A stretch of 64,000 nt of DNA from Paenibacillus mendelii (GCF_024498075.1 NZ_JANHOF010000002.1:354431-418430), one strand, 5' to 3'. Positions 1 to 9,286 are shown, counted from the first letter of the stretch. Made by a program: numbers and translations. Notes: generated by a model not told the origin, from the letters alone.

Positions 1-1731
1 CGCCTCGAGCGCAGCGCGCAGCGCAGCTGCACGCGCATCGCCGCCAGCGGCGATGGCCGATGCGCGGTGCTGCGCGGCGCGGTCCAGCTGCCAGCCGGTG
101 GCAGCGGCCGCAGCGAAGATCATGGCCGCCGTCACCGCGCCGGCGGCCCGCACCGCCGTTCGCAGCCGCTTCGCCGGCGGCACGGTTCCTTCATCCGCGG
201 CAGCCTCGGCCGGCCGCGCCCCCTCTATGCTATATAGAGCGATCCACCCAAAGACGAGAAGCCAATAGAAGCCGTATGACATATCAAAATCAACAGCGGC
301 ATGCAGAAGCAATACGGAAAGCGGAATAAGTCCGGCCCGATTATGCCGGAATACGCGCAGCAGCAGCACGCCCAGCATGACCGCAAAAATCGCCGTTCCG
401 GCAAGACCGAGATCCAGCAGCAGCTCCAAATACCCGCTGTGCACCTCACTGCCCACATAGGGCTGCGATTGCACCTGCGTAAACATCATCTGCCAGGTGT
501 CACCCCCGCGTCCAAATAACGGCTTGTCCATGAACAGCTTAAGGGCATCCTTATAGAACAGCATTCGCGAGCCGGCCGTCTGGAAGTTGCCGCTCACCCT
601 TCCCTGAACGGCCTCTGCAAGCAGAAGCAGCGTAATCATGACGCTCACCGCCCAGCCGCCCCACGAAATAAGATGCTCCCGCCGGCCAAGCCCGCGGTTC
701 AACCAGAGACGAATACAGGTCATCACGAAGAAGGATGCGAGTACCGCGGCAGCCAGCACGGCCCCCTCGATGAGCTCCGATCCAAGCGGGCTGCCGGCCC
801 CCTGATGGAAGCCCGCCGGGAGCAAGAGCCGATATGCCGCGCCTGCCGCAAGCAGCGTCCAGCCGCTGTACAGCAGCCACCCCGTTCGCGCTTGGCGTCC
901 AAGGAGCAGCAAGCCCGCCATCCAGCCGATCGCCGCGGCCAGCCAAGCGCCGCGCGATTCGGTCAGCAGCAGCACGAGCGCCGCTGGAACCGCCTGAACA
1001 GCCGCCGCCCCAAGCGCAAGCCAAGAGCTGCTGCGCACAAGCAGCTGCCATTGCCAGACCAGATACGCCCCTGCCACAGCGGCGAGCATATTCGGGTATT
1101 GAAAGAACCCGGCAAGCCGGGCACCCGTGCCCGACAGCTGTTCATCGCCCGTTACCATAATAATGTCCGGAAACGAACTCCACCCCATCCATCCCGCCAG
1201 TGCGCCCCATAGAACAAAAGCGCCTGCGGCCTGCAGTGCGGCTGCAAGCCAGATCCGCCCGGCCGGCGGCCGGAGCCAGAAGAAGAGGCTCCACAGGAAT
1301 GCCCCGTACGCTGACCAGCGAAGGGCTTGTTCGATCGTACCGTTGACCGATACCGGTTCGAAGGCAAGCTGAGATGCATACATCAATGCAATGGCAAGCG
1401 GTCCATAAGCGGCGGCGGGAACAACCCTCCATGGCGCAGCATTGCTTTGGGTCCGGGGCGATCCCCCCCTGTTCGCTGATGGCTGAAGCTTGCTGCCAAG
1501 CCCTGCGCCCCGATCCCCCGCCAAAAGCTCAGATCTGGCGGCGTCTGCACCCGGCCCCTTTTGTCTCAGGCGAAGAATAGGCGCAAGCAGCATCGAGACA
1601 AGCGCGGCTATAGCCAATAACCACTCCCAGCGGTAGAACGATACATCAAAAAACATGCCGTTCCGGTACGATGAAACAATAAGAACGATGGCACAACAAC
1701 ATGCGGCCGTTACGGCAATAGCGCCGGGCAT
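1..1731 (-). CDS. O-antigen ligase/polymerase-like membrane protein (C-terminus off the window)
   Basis: The minus-strand frame is open from an ATG at 1731 to the window edge, giving 577 residues with no stop. An AGGAGGT box lies 6 bases before the ATG. The protein has many hydrophobic segments. Around residues 435-450 it carries His-Ser-Gly-Tyr-Leu-Glu-Leu-Leu-Leu-Asp-Leu-Gly-Leu-Ala-Gly, which fits the Wzy_C/WaaL-family motif in which a periplasmic-side His precedes YLxxLxxxGL. A hydrophilic Ala/Arg-rich part after the last membrane segments resembles the TPR-containing tails of Paenibacillus O-antigen-ligase-like proteins. Family members join or polymerise lipid-linked glycans outside the membrane. 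The real substrate cannot be told. The gene is divergent from the ABC genes that follow. Confidence 0.78.
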   Translation of the reverse strand, partial: MPGAIAVTAACCCAIVLIVSSYRNGMFFDVSFYRWEWLLAIAALVSMLLAPILRLRQKGPGADAARSELLAGDRGAGLGSKLQPSANRGGSPRTQSNAAPWRVVPAAAYGPLAIALMYASQLAFEPVSVNGTIEQALRWSAYGAFLWSLFFWLRPPAGRIWLAAALQAAGAFVLWGALAGWMGWSSFPDIIMVTGDEQLSGTGARLAGFFQYPNMLAAVAGAYLVWQWQLLVRSSSWLALGAAAVQAVPAALVLLLTESRGAWLAAAIGWMAGLLLLGRQARTGWLLYSGWTLLAAGAAYRLLLPAGFHQGAGSPLGSELIEGAVLAAAVLASFFVMTCIRLWLNRGLGRREHLISWGGWAVSVMITLLLLAEAVQGRVSGNFQTAGSRMLFYKDALKLFMDKPLFGRGGDTWQMMFTQVQSQPYVGSEVHSGYLELLLDLGLAGTAIFAVMLGVLLLRVFRHNRAGLIPLSVLLLHAAVDFDMSYGFYWLLVFGWIALYSIEGARPAEAAADEGTVPPAKRLRTAVRAAGAVTAAMIFAAAAATGWQLDRAAQHRASAIAAGGDARAAALRAALEA

Positions 1732-2051
1732 CCCAGCACCTCCTGAACGTAAAATTCCCCTATACTTTCATTACGAATTGATAAGTTTCACACGTACATC
1801 TTTCCAAGAACGTCTAAGCGCGGCAACCAGCTTCACCGCCAAGGCCGGCTCATGCCGTTTCTTCTTGTATTTACCGATTGTATCATAGCCCGCATGCGCT
1901 ATCGAACCTTAGTGAAACACCATTTTCAAAACTTTTTTCAGCCAGCGTTCGTTATGTTCACATAGAGCAGCGGTCGCCACCCGGGCGGCGAAATACCCGC
2001 TGCAGCCCTGCCGCTCATACACAGGCAATACGATATACGGAGGTTATTGTT
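1732..2051. other. 320-bp divergent intergenic region, no clear element
   Basis: This spacer separates the O-antigen-ligase-like gene (minus) from the ABC transporter gene (plus) and should hold both promoters. I see ribosome binding sites at each end (AGGAGGT for the left gene, GGAGG for the right) but no convincing -35/-10 pair, hairpin or small gene. Confidence 0.5.
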
Positions 2052-2777
2052 ATGATTGAATTACGTCAAATCGAACATGCGTTTACGCTCGGCCGCAAAG
2101 GCAATGAGCGCCGGGTACCGGTCCTGCGCGGGATCGATCTGACGATCCGCCAAGGCGAAATCGTCACCCTCATCGGGCGAAGCGGATCCGGCAAGTCAAC
2201 GCTGCTTCATATTGCGTCAGGCTTTATCCGCCCGACAAACGGTCGCGTCACCATCGCAGGCCAGGATGTAACCGACTACGGAGAAGGCCAGTGGGCCGAC
2301 TTCCGCAGGCGTTACTTGGGCTTTGTGTTCCAGAACTTTCAGCTGATTCCGAGCATGACCGCCTTCGAGAACACAGAGCTGCCGCTCGTTCTTCAAGGCG
2401 TGCCGGCGGAGAACCGGCGCAAACAAACGACGGAGCTTCTGGAGAAGCTGGGCATCGCAGCCTATGCCGACCATTACCCGAGCGAGCTGTCCGGCGGTCA
2501 GCAGCAGCGCGTCGGCATTGCCCGTTCGCTCATTCTGAACCCGCCCGTGCTGCTCGCCGATGAGCCGACAGGCAGTTTGGACAGCGAGAACGAGGAGCAG
2601 CTGCTGCAGCTGCTGCAATCGTTGAACCGCGAGCATGGCATTACACTGCTCATTATTACACATGACGATAAAGTAGCCTCGATCGGAAACCGAACGATGC
2701 GGATCGAGGACGGGCAGCTTGTTAGCCCGGCAGGGACACCGAATGAATACCGCAAATTGGAGGTAGTGAAGCCGTGA
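2052..2777 (+). CDS. MacB/LolD-type ABC transporter ATP-binding protein
   Basis: A 241-residue ATPase that powers the FtsX-like permease encoded next. The Walker A motif GRSGSGKS is near residue 43, the Q-loop is in FVFQNFQL near 94, the ABC signature LSGGQQQR near 147, Walker B VLLADEPTG near 166 and the H-loop THD near 203. This pattern is typical of the LolD/MacB/YknY group, which drives mechanotransmission or export rather than import. The start is the ATG at 2052 because GGAGG sits 8 bases upstream, although the frame is open further upstream. The stop overlaps the next start by four bases (GTGA), so the two genes are translationally coupled. The substrate is unknown. Confidence 0.92.
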   Translation: MIELRQIEHAFTLGRKGNERRVPVLRGIDLTIRQGEIVTLIGRSGSGKSTLLHIASGFIRPTNGRVTIAGQDVTDYGEGQWADFRRRYLGFVFQNFQLIPSMTAFENTELPLVLQGVPAENRRKQTTELLEKLGIAAYADHYPSELSGGQQQRVGIARSLILNPPVLLADEPTGSLDSENEEQLLQLLQSLNREHGITLLIITHDDKVASIGNRTMRIEDGQLVSPAGTPNEYRKLEVVKP

Positions 2778-4018
2778 AAACAAGCGACAAGCTTCGTTTC
2801 GTCAAGCAAAATATGGCGAAAAACAAATCGCGTATCTTCATGACCGTGCTTGCTACCGCTATGGGCTGCACGTTCCTGATGATGATCGCATCCGTTGCAT
2901 TCGGTCTTCAGCGCAGTCTCGTGGACGAGATGATGCAGGGCCAAACACTAACCGAGATTCAAATTCACAGTAAAATGAATGGCGACACCCATGAGGCGAT
3001 CAAGCAAGCCGACGTAGACCGATTCAAAAAACTGGACCATGTTAAAGCCGTGACTGCACAGCGCTTTACGCAGGGCGAGGTCACGCTGGATGGTTATAAA
3101 ACCAGCCCTACCGGCATCGTCACCAATTTCGAGGAAGAAACGAAGGCAGGTCTGCAGCTTTCCGAAGGCCGGATGCCAACGAGCGGGGCTGAAGCCATCG
3201 TCGGTTACCATTTTGCCGAACATTTGTTGAAGGACGGTTCTTCTGAGGCTTATCCAAATTCTCTGCTTGGCAAACAAGTGAGCTTCAATGTGACCGGGTA
3301 CAACCCCAAGACCGAGAAGGAAGAACCGCTGGGCACGGTCAAGCTGACCATTGTCGGTCTGATGCTGAAGCCCGATAAGGAATGGGTCCAGTCAACCGAT
3401 CTCTATCTCGATGATTCGATACAGAGCCAACTCTTCCATAAAGGCTTCGAAGCCAATCCTAATGTCAAAGTGTACGCCGATAGCGCCAATCATGTGACCA
3501 CGCTGTCCAAAGCATTGCGGGATGAGGGCTATCAGCTCTATTCTGTCGCCGATTCCATCAAGGAGATGGATCTTGTGTTTCTCATCATGAAGATCGGGCT
3601 TGTGTTCGTGGGCACAATCGCTGTCTTAATTGCTTCCATCGGCATCTATAACACCATGACCATGGCCGTAACCGAGCGTTCTCAAGACATCGGGATTATG
3701 AAAGCGATCGGCGCAAATCCGAAGACGATCCGCAGCATCTTTCTGATGGAAAGCTTCGGCATCGGACTGTTTGGCGCCTTGATCGGACTGGCTGTCGCTT
3801 ATGGGCTGAGCGCGCTCATCAATGCCGTCGTTCCGCCTATCATTGAATCGGTGCTGGACGGAAAAGCGCCGGAAGGCTTTACATTCACCTACATTCCACT
3901 CTCGCTCTCACTCGTCAGTGTCGGTATCAGTCTTGGCGTTGCCGTCTTGTCCGGTATGCGTCCGGCTGCAAGAGCCACGCGTATCGATGTGCTGCGGGCG
4001 CTCCGCCGCGATATCTAA
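2774..4018 (+). CDS. MacB/FtsX-like ABC transporter permease
   Basis: A 414-residue membrane protein starting at GTG 2774, overlapping the ATPase stop. The layout is that of MacB-type permeases: one N-terminal membrane helix (about residues 20-45), an extracytoplasmic domain of some 200 residues, then three helices near 270, 320 and 370. The FtsX core shows as the stretch around YNTMTMAVTERSQDIGIMKA and the C-terminal PAARATRIDVLRALR. Together with the preceding ATPase it forms a two-gene unit closed by the hairpin at 4053-4100. Such systems in Bacillota export peptides or antibiotics or sense envelope stress; no neighbour tells which. Confidence 0.9.
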   Translation: MKTSDKLRFVKQNMAKNKSRIFMTVLATAMGCTFLMMIASVAFGLQRSLVDEMMQGQTLTEIQIHSKMNGDTHEAIKQADVDRFKKLDHVKAVTAQRFTQGEVTLDGYKTSPTGIVTNFEEETKAGLQLSEGRMPTSGAEAIVGYHFAEHLLKDGSSEAYPNSLLGKQVSFNVTGYNPKTEKEEPLGTVKLTIVGLMLKPDKEWVQSTDLYLDDSIQSQLFHKGFEANPNVKVYADSANHVTTLSKALRDEGYQLYSVADSIKEMDLVFLIMKIGLVFVGTIAVLIASIGIYNTMTMAVTERSQDIGIMKAIGANPKTIRSIFLMESFGIGLFGALIGLAVAYGLSALINAVVPPIIESVLDGKAPEGFTFTYIPLSLSLVSVGISLGVAVLSGMRPAARATRIDVLRALRRDI

Positions 4019-4052
4019 TTTGGCGTGAGAGAATTCCATACCCTACGCAAAA

Positions 4053-4100
4053 GAACCTTCATTCCCACAATATCTATACTGTGGAACGGAAGGTTTTTTT
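4053..4100 (+). terminator. Rho-independent terminator of the ABC operon
   Basis: Imperfect stem built from AACCTTC with TTCCCACA on the left and TGTGGAA with GAAGGTT on the right, followed by seven T. It ends the plus-strand ABC genes just before the convergent PilZ gene. Confidence 0.8.
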
Positions 4101-4139
4101 GCATCCTATATGAGGCAGCATGCGCCAATGGCGGATAGC

Positions 4140-4844
4140 CTACTTGATTTGCTTCATCCGGTAGTACACAGCGATCTGCTCCCGCAGCAAGAACGCCCGG
4201 AGCGCTCTTCGCTCCTGTTCGCCCAGCTCTTCAAACCGAGCCCCGTAGAATGTATGGTCCCCGCCGGATTTGCTGTGAACGATTTCTAACGTACAGTGCA
4301 AATCGAAGCCCGTCTTCACAATGGCCTCCACCTTATCTGCCGGATGCAGCTGAGGGCCGCTTATGACTTCAAAGCCAAGACCTGCTAGACTGGCGTTCCG
4401 GACCGTAAACTCGATCCACTCTTCAACCTCCAAGATCTCAGAGCCTTCACTCGTCTGGATCTGCCGTCTGAGCACATTGCGGAATGATCCGTTTATCAGC
4501 ATTTCCACACGCGTCGATTCCCGCTTCTCCTCCAACCCGCTGAAAGCCCGGGGCGGAAACAAAACCGCCAGTGAGCCTTCCGCCTTGCCAATGATGGTCG
4601 ATTGAACGCGATGGATGCCCACAGGCGAATATACCGTAAGATGAACCGGATTGCCCAGCTCAAAGTTCTTGAATTCCGTCATCTCCACTTCCAGCATATC
4701 GCCCTCTATATGCGTTAATACTCCTGTCGACACATATCCGTCCTTCTCCACTACCGTTCGGCTGTGCAGAAGCGCTTTGAGCGGAAAGCTCGTATTCACC
4801 ATTCCGTACCATCCGGTCCCACTGGACCCCGCTTGATTGGTCAT
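4140..4844 (-). CDS. PilZ-domain protein, predicted c-di-GMP effector (YpfA/YcgR-like)
   Basis: A 234-residue soluble protein with two parts: an N-terminal YcgR-like beta-barrel (about 15-105) and a C-terminal PilZ domain. The c-di-GMP contact motifs are visible as RESTR near residue 110 (RxxxR) and NASLAGLGFE near 150 (D/NxSxxG). In Bacillus the related YpfA/DgrA slows flagellar motility when c-di-GMP is high. GAAGGGAG lies just before the ATG. The leader carries a c-di-GMP-I riboswitch (5004-5088), so expression of this effector probably responds to the same ligand that the protein binds. It is the last gene of a co-directional c-di-GMP group. Confidence 0.88.
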   Translation of the reverse strand: MTNQAGSSGTGWYGMVNTSFPLKALLHSRTVVEKDGYVSTGVLTHIEGDMLEVEMTEFKNFELGNPVHLTVYSPVGIHRVQSTIIGKAEGSLAVLFPPRAFSGLEEKRESTRVEMLINGSFRNVLRRQIQTSEGSEILEVEEWIEFTVRNASLAGLGFEVISGPQLHPADKVEAIVKTGFDLHCTLEIVHSKSGGDHTFYGARFEELGEQERRALRAFLLREQIAVYYRMKQIK

Positions 4845-5003
4845 GCCGTTCTCCCTTCACGCGCTCAGCATGAGACCATGAAGCAGGTCCGCGGCGGTGT
4901 GATTTCGTTTCAACCCATACAGGGCGATTATTTTGTTCATAAAAAACAAAAAAAGCATCCTGCATCCGGAGCCGTTATAACCACCCGATTACGGGCGTCT
5001 CGT

Positions 5004-5088
5004 TTCGGCAGCCAGGCTATCTTCGTCCCGAAGCAGGAACATTAGACCCTATAGCTTTGCGTCCTTGCCTTTCGACAAGTTTGCCTTT
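5004..5088 (-). promoter_or_regulatory. c-di-GMP-I (GEMM) riboswitch aptamer
   Basis: Read on the minus strand, the segment shows the conserved blocks of the GEMM-I aptamer in order: GGCAAACT, a CTTGTC/GGCAAG stem capped by a GAAA tetraloop, then GGACGCAAAGCT, GGTCTA, a variable hairpin (TCC TGCTTC GGGA), and GATAGCCTGGCTGCC. The aptamer lies about 160 bases upstream of the PilZ gene and just after the HD-GYP stop. A T7-G-T6 tract follows at 4941-4955, but I could not build a convincing terminator stem before it, so the direction of control is open. Confidence 0.92.
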
Positions 5089-5141
5089 TCGTTCTTTCAA
5101 TTGTCTTATTGGGATCGTGCATGGTACATAACGCATTATCG

Positions 5142-6224
5142 CTAGATTTCCTTCACGATCAATAAGCTGAGCGTGTCCTTCAAGTCGATTTCATAGGTCG
5201 ATTCCGGAGGCTTGCCATCGGCCTCCCTCAGCACCCGCACAGTTGGTCGATGAACGGCAAGCGGATTATTCGCCGACACGACTGCCACCTGACCTGAGCT
5301 GAGCAGCACCGTAGTCGCTACAGGATAGATCGAAATATGTTTGCAGAACGTCTTGATCAGATCCAGATCGAAATAGGTGTTGCCGGCGGCAAATAAAAAC
5401 TCGATCGCTTCCGTCGGCGTATACCGCCTTCGATGCGGCCGCGGAGATGTCAATGCGTCATAAACGTCGGCAAGCCCCACGATTTGAGCGTATTCATGAA
5501 TCGCGTCCGCCTTTAGCCGCCGCGGATAACCGGAACCATCATACCGCTCGTGATGCTGGAAAGCGCAGTGGGCGGATAGCAATGAGATATCATGCTGTGC
5601 CCGTATGATGTTGAAGCCCTCTTCCGTATGCTTCTCCATGATAAGACGCTCATCCAGAGTCAATGCGGCTTTCTTATTCAGCAGGTTTTTCGGCAGCTTG
5701 GTCATCCCGACATCGAATAAGAGGGCTCCCATACCAAGCTCTTCGAGCTGCTGTCTGTTATAGCCCTTGGCAAGCCCCATGATGCCCGATAATATGGCAA
5801 CATTGACCGAATGCTGGAACAGGTAAGCATCTGTGGCCTGGATATTCGTCAAGCTGACCATGACGTCTTCGCGTGTAATCAGATCTTGAAGCATCTGAGA
5901 AAAGACATTCCGGAACGTCCTGCCAAGCTCCGGCGCGATCGTCCTTCCCTTCAGACTCGGCTGATCCATCAGAGTCGTCATCGTTTTGTAGATGGCTTCC
6001 GTCGCTTTCTGGCGGGTCGTGTCTTGAATGGCTGTCGTCGGCTCGAGATCGCCTGTCAAGGGGTCATCAATGTAGAGCGCATCGATTCCGATCATGGTTA
6101 ACCGTTCAATAAACCGATCGTTCAACTCCACTCCGGCGCCAAGAAGAATATTGCCGTCCTCTCGAAACACGGGTCGAGCCAACCTATCCCCAGGTTTTAC
6201 CGAAAGAATATTTGCTTTTCTCAT
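5142..6224 (-). CDS. HD-GYP domain protein with altered HD pair
   Basis: A 360-residue protein with an N-terminal domain of about 120 residues and an HD-GYP domain from about 130 to 300. HD-GYP proteins normally hydrolyse c-di-GMP using a di- or tri-metal centre. Here the HHExxDGxGYP signature is intact (HHERYDGSGYP, about 224-234) and the early His is present (HSVN near 138). However, the HD pair that gives the domain its name reads Phe-Asp (ALLFDVGM, residues 168-174), so a metal-ligand His is missing. It may be catalytically weak or a binding protein. AAAGGCGG precedes the ATG. It lies between the GGDEF gene and the riboswitch-PilZ unit, all in the same direction. Confidence 0.87.
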   Translation of the reverse strand: MRKANILSVKPGDRLARPVFREDGNILLGAGVELNDRFIERLTMIGIDALYIDDPLTGDLEPTTAIQDTTRQKATEAIYKTMTTLMDQPSLKGRTIAPELGRTFRNVFSQMLQDLITREDVMVSLTNIQATDAYLFQHSVNVAILSGIMGLAKGYNRQQLEELGMGALLFDVGMTKLPKNLLNKKAALTLDERLIMEKHTEEGFNIIRAQHDISLLSAHCAFQHHERYDGSGYPRRLKADAIHEYAQIVGLADVYDALTSPRPHRRRYTPTEAIEFLFAAGNTYFDLDLIKTFCKHISIYPVATTVLLSSGQVAVVSANNPLAVHRPTVRVLREADGKPPESTYEIDLKDTLSLLIVKEI

Positions 6225-6313
6225 TGTTACGCCGCCTTTAATGGTTTACTGAAGGTATACGACTGCATCGGTTGCTGTCCGCAAGTCGGAATTTTGATGA
6301 ATTCCGCTGCTTC

Positions 6314-7984
6314 CTACATGTTCACAATTCGATTGCGCCCGTCTTCCTTGGCTCTGTACAACGCGGCATCCGCTTTAGCGAACAGATCCCTCAGGAATAG
6401 CTTGGGATCGTCCAGATTCTGCCCGGGTTGTCCTTCCACGGCCATCATCCCCATACTGATGGTGATGTGGATCGTCTCCCCCTGTTTCCCTATGCGGTAT
6501 TCATGGCGTTCAACTGCCGATCGAATGCGGTTTGCCAGCATCTCTGCTTGTTCGCGGTTCGTATGCGGCAAATAGACCGTAAATTCTTCCCCTCCGTAAC
6601 GCGCCAGAATATCGGTTTTTCTAAGCGCATCCTTAACGACTTTGGCCGTTAACCGAATAACCTCATCTCCGACCAAGTGTCCATACGTATCGTTAACCTT
6701 CTTGAACAAATCAATATCGAACAAGAAGATCGCGAACGGAATCCCGTAACGAATGTTAGTCGCAACTTCATGCTCCAGCTGCAGCATCAGATAGCGCCGG
6801 TTGTAGCATCCGGTTAAACTGTCGGTTATCGCCATCTGCTCGAGCTTGCGATTCGCTTGAAACAGCTCATCCTGCATCAGGATCAACGCCCGATTACGGT
6901 CACGCAGCGCTTCATTCTTCGAATGGGTTTCCGCGACAAGGCTTCTTAGCTCCGTCACGTCTTGTAAGGTGATAACTCTCCCGATCATTTTCTTGTTCAC
7001 CAGGATCGGCGCCGCATTCAGCGCGAAGTGAGCCTCGCCGCCAATGGTCTGCATCGTAATCTCGGTCTGTGCTCTTTCAGGAAGATGTGAGCGGTAGGCG
7101 CTCAGAAACTCTTCTTTGCCGCCGCCGTTCATCGTACTCGCCAGAAAGTGCTCCATATCGAATCGCTTGCCAAGCTCAAGCTGCAGCTGCGGTTGAAAGA
7201 AACGATTCAGCTCCAGCACATGATCTTGATCATCTAGAACGATAATACCCGCGGATATCGTATCGAACACATCCTGCTGAGCGAACTGAATGATATCGAA
7301 CATGCCATGACGCTGAATGGCAAAAACAAAATAAATCCCCGACATGACAGTACCAAGTGACATCAAATAGGGTATTCGGGGCAGCCATGGCGCCAACGCC
7401 ACATTCACCAAGGTTCCCAGCAGTCCGAAGCCGACAAGAATGAGAATGCCTGTGACCGCATTGGCGATCCTCGGCCTCTCTTGAGCGAGTATCTCGCTGT
7501 GGCGGCTCCTAAGCAGCAGCACCAGCGAATAGACTCCGTATGCGAGCAGCTGGACGAACATGATCCAGAAGAGAGGACCAAACCGATGTTCATCGTTGTA
7601 ATTCTCGAATGTCACGAAACCCCCGCCGGGATTAAATATGATACTGACTGCTGAAAGAACGGCCGGCAGCGATAAATAGACAAGCGAGCGGCCTGTGAAG
7701 CCTTGAATACGGTCCGTCAATGTAAGCGTGAACAAGAACCATCCAAAGCCTAAGAGGGACATACCGACGAACGATATGGTGATGTAAATTTGTTGAAACT
7801 GAGGATAGTCTGTCGTGCGGACGGCAAACTGCCCGAAGGGCCACAGCATCATGAAGAAGTGGAACAACAAGTATGTTTTATGCAGCCGAACGATATGATT
7901 ACTTAAGAATATGTATACGAATAAAGCGAACAGAATGAGAAAGAGGCTTAATTCCATCCATGTCATCAGTCCCACTATCATCAT
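6314..7984 (-). CDS. Membrane-bound diguanylate cyclase (7TM-PAS-GGDEF)
   Basis: A 556-residue protein that should make c-di-GMP from two GTP. About seven membrane helices fill residues 8-230 (histidine-kinase-type N-terminal sensor region), a PAS-like domain spans about 240-345, a short coiled coil 350-385, and the GGDEF domain 385-550. The active site reads GGEEF (464-468), and an RxxD inhibitory site (RKTD, 455-458) lies five residues before it, so the enzyme looks active and product-inhibited. Several ATGs are possible within the first ten codons; the one at residue 10 directly precedes the first helix. It heads the c-di-GMP group. Confidence 0.92.
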   Translation of the reverse strand: MMIVGLMTWMELSLFLILFALFVYIFLSNHIVRLHKTYLLFHFFMMLWPFGQFAVRTTDYPQFQQIYITISFVGMSLLGFGWFLFTLTLTDRIQGFTGRSLVYLSLPAVLSAVSIIFNPGGGFVTFENYNDEHRFGPLFWIMFVQLLAYGVYSLVLLLRSRHSEILAQERPRIANAVTGILILVGFGLLGTLVNVALAPWLPRIPYLMSLGTVMSGIYFVFAIQRHGMFDIIQFAQQDVFDTISAGIIVLDDQDHVLELNRFFQPQLQLELGKRFDMEHFLASTMNGGGKEEFLSAYRSHLPERAQTEITMQTIGGEAHFALNAAPILVNKKMIGRVITLQDVTELRSLVAETHSKNEALRDRNRALILMQDELFQANRKLEQMAITDSLTGCYNRRYLMLQLEHEVATNIRYGIPFAIFLFDIDLFKKVNDTYGHLVGDEVIRLTAKVVKDALRKTDILARYGGEEFTVYLPHTNREQAEMLANRIRSAVERHEYRIGKQGETIHITISMGMMAVEGQPGQNLDDPKLFLRDLFAKADAALYRAKEDGRNRIVNM

Positions 7985-8037
7985 TCCTATCAGACTTGAT
8001 ATTACGAAAAAAATCCTGGGACTATCCGTGCTCTCTC

Positions 8038-8067
8038 ATTCTATCATACCCCGCGTTTATTCGACAA
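8038..8067 (-). promoter_or_regulatory. Predicted sigma-A promoter of the diguanylate cyclase gene
   Basis: On the minus strand TTGTCG, an 18-base spacer and an extended -10 (TATGATAGAAT) lie about 55 bases upstream of the GGDEF reading frame. The -35 is two bases off consensus. Confidence 0.5.
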
Positions 8068-8113
8068 TGTCTATATCCCTTCCTAGAAGACACTTCGCGC
8101 TGTTCCTCCGGTT

Positions 8114-9286
8114 TCAGAGGGTTGGCAGCTTATCGGACAAAGCACGTTCCAAATAGGGCGTAAGTTGCAGTGAATCCCTGAAAGCGACATATTCGGCCCA
8201 TTTGCGATCCGTGTCCGCCTTTGGGCCTAATGTCGCACGGATCAGTATATTTTTCGGCGTATGCTCCGGATCAATAAATTCCAGCAGCTGCACCTTGTAT
8301 CCAAGCACTTCCAGCAATTGAGCGCGCACAGCATCGGTTGCGAGCGCCGCGAACCGTTCCTTCAGCAGTCCATGCGACAACAAAGGTTTCAAGGCCTCGT
8401 TGGCCACTTGCCGGAAAAACTCGTGCTGGCAGCAGGGAACCGATAAGATAACCGAAGCTCCCCATCCCACTGATTTCACAAGTGCGGCATCCGTTGCCGT
8501 ATCACAGGCATGGAGAGTAACGACCATATCGACCGGCGACTGCTCCTCATACTGCGCGATATCACCGACCTGGAAGGTAAGACGGTCATAGCCGAGCTTG
8601 CGTGCGAGCTCTGAGCAGAAAGCAATAACATCCGCTTTCAAATCCAACCCTACAATGGAAATTTGCCTTTTCTGCTGAACAGCGAGCAGATGATAGAGTG
8701 CAAAAGTCAAATAGGATTTGCCGCAGCCGAAGTCCACGATTTTTATTTCCCGGTCCTCCGGCAGATGAGGCAGTATGTCGGTCACCATCTCCAGGAAGCG
8801 GTTGATCTGTCTGAATTTATCCTGCTTCTTGGCTGCGACATGCCCTTCCTTCGTCATAATGCCAAGCTCGACGAGAAAAGGAGCCGCTTCGCCTTCCTGC
8901 ACGACATATTGCTTCGGTCGGTTATGGGCAAGAACCTCATTCGTTTTCTTAGCCGTGGATGGCTTGCGCAGTACCGAGGCCTTGCCTTTCTTGTTGAAGA
9001 GCAGCTGAACATCAGCCTCGTCTGTTTTAATCAGCGCCTGCCGGTAATGCTCCTCGAGCAGCGCAATCAGCCGGGACGCCGCCTCCGATTGCGGGACATT
9101 CTCATGAGTCACTTTCGTCTTGTAATGAAACTCAAGCTGGTAGTGCAAGCTGCCGCGCAGCTCGATCGGCCGTATGGCCGTCTTCGGCGGCGTATCGCCA
9201 TCCTTGCGCCTGAGCTGGCTGAACGTCGCTTGCTTCAGCTGTCCCTGATCAATCCATTGCCGTAATTCATTCTGCCATTGTTCCAT
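8114..9286 (-). CDS. Class I SAM-dependent methyltransferase (Methyltransf_32-like)
   Basis: A 390-residue protein. The second half is a Rossmann methyltransferase: the SAM-binding loop is VDFGCGKSYLTFAL near residue 207, followed by an acidic strand end (IVGLDLK near 235) and VVTLHACDTATDAAL near 280. The N-terminal 170 residues form a separate basic domain found in the same family. Related proteins are annotated as methyltransferases acting probably on RNA; I cannot name the substrate. The gene is preceded by the DUF6483 gene in the same direction with a 26-base gap, so they probably share a transcript. Confidence 0.85.
   Translation of the reverse strand: MEQWQNELRQWIDQGQLKQATFSQLRRKDGDTPPKTAIRPIELRGSLHYQLEFHYKTKVTHENVPQSEAASRLIALLEEHYRQALIKTDEADVQLLFNKKGKASVLRKPSTAKKTNEVLAHNRPKQYVVQEGEAAPFLVELGIMTKEGHVAAKKQDKFRQINRFLEMVTDILPHLPEDREIKIVDFGCGKSYLTFALYHLLAVQQKRQISIVGLDLKADVIAFCSELARKLGYDRLTFQVGDIAQYEEQSPVDMVVTLHACDTATDAALVKSVGWGASVILSVPCCQHEFFRQVANEALKPLLSHGLLKERFAALATDAVRAQLLEVLGYKVQLLEFIDPEHTPKNILIRATLGPKADTDRKWAEYVAFRDSLQLTPYLERALSDKLPTL

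Noticed and set aside
673-1212. Plus-strand frames in the first 1.7 kb
   Set aside because: The minus strand encodes one continuous membrane protein with a Wzy_C-type motif; the plus-strand frames are Arg/Pro/Gln-rich shadows in GC-rich sequence.
4941-4955. T-rich tract after the c-di-GMP aptamer as a riboswitch terminator
   Set aside because: I could not find a stable stem directly before the tract, so I did not list it as a terminator.
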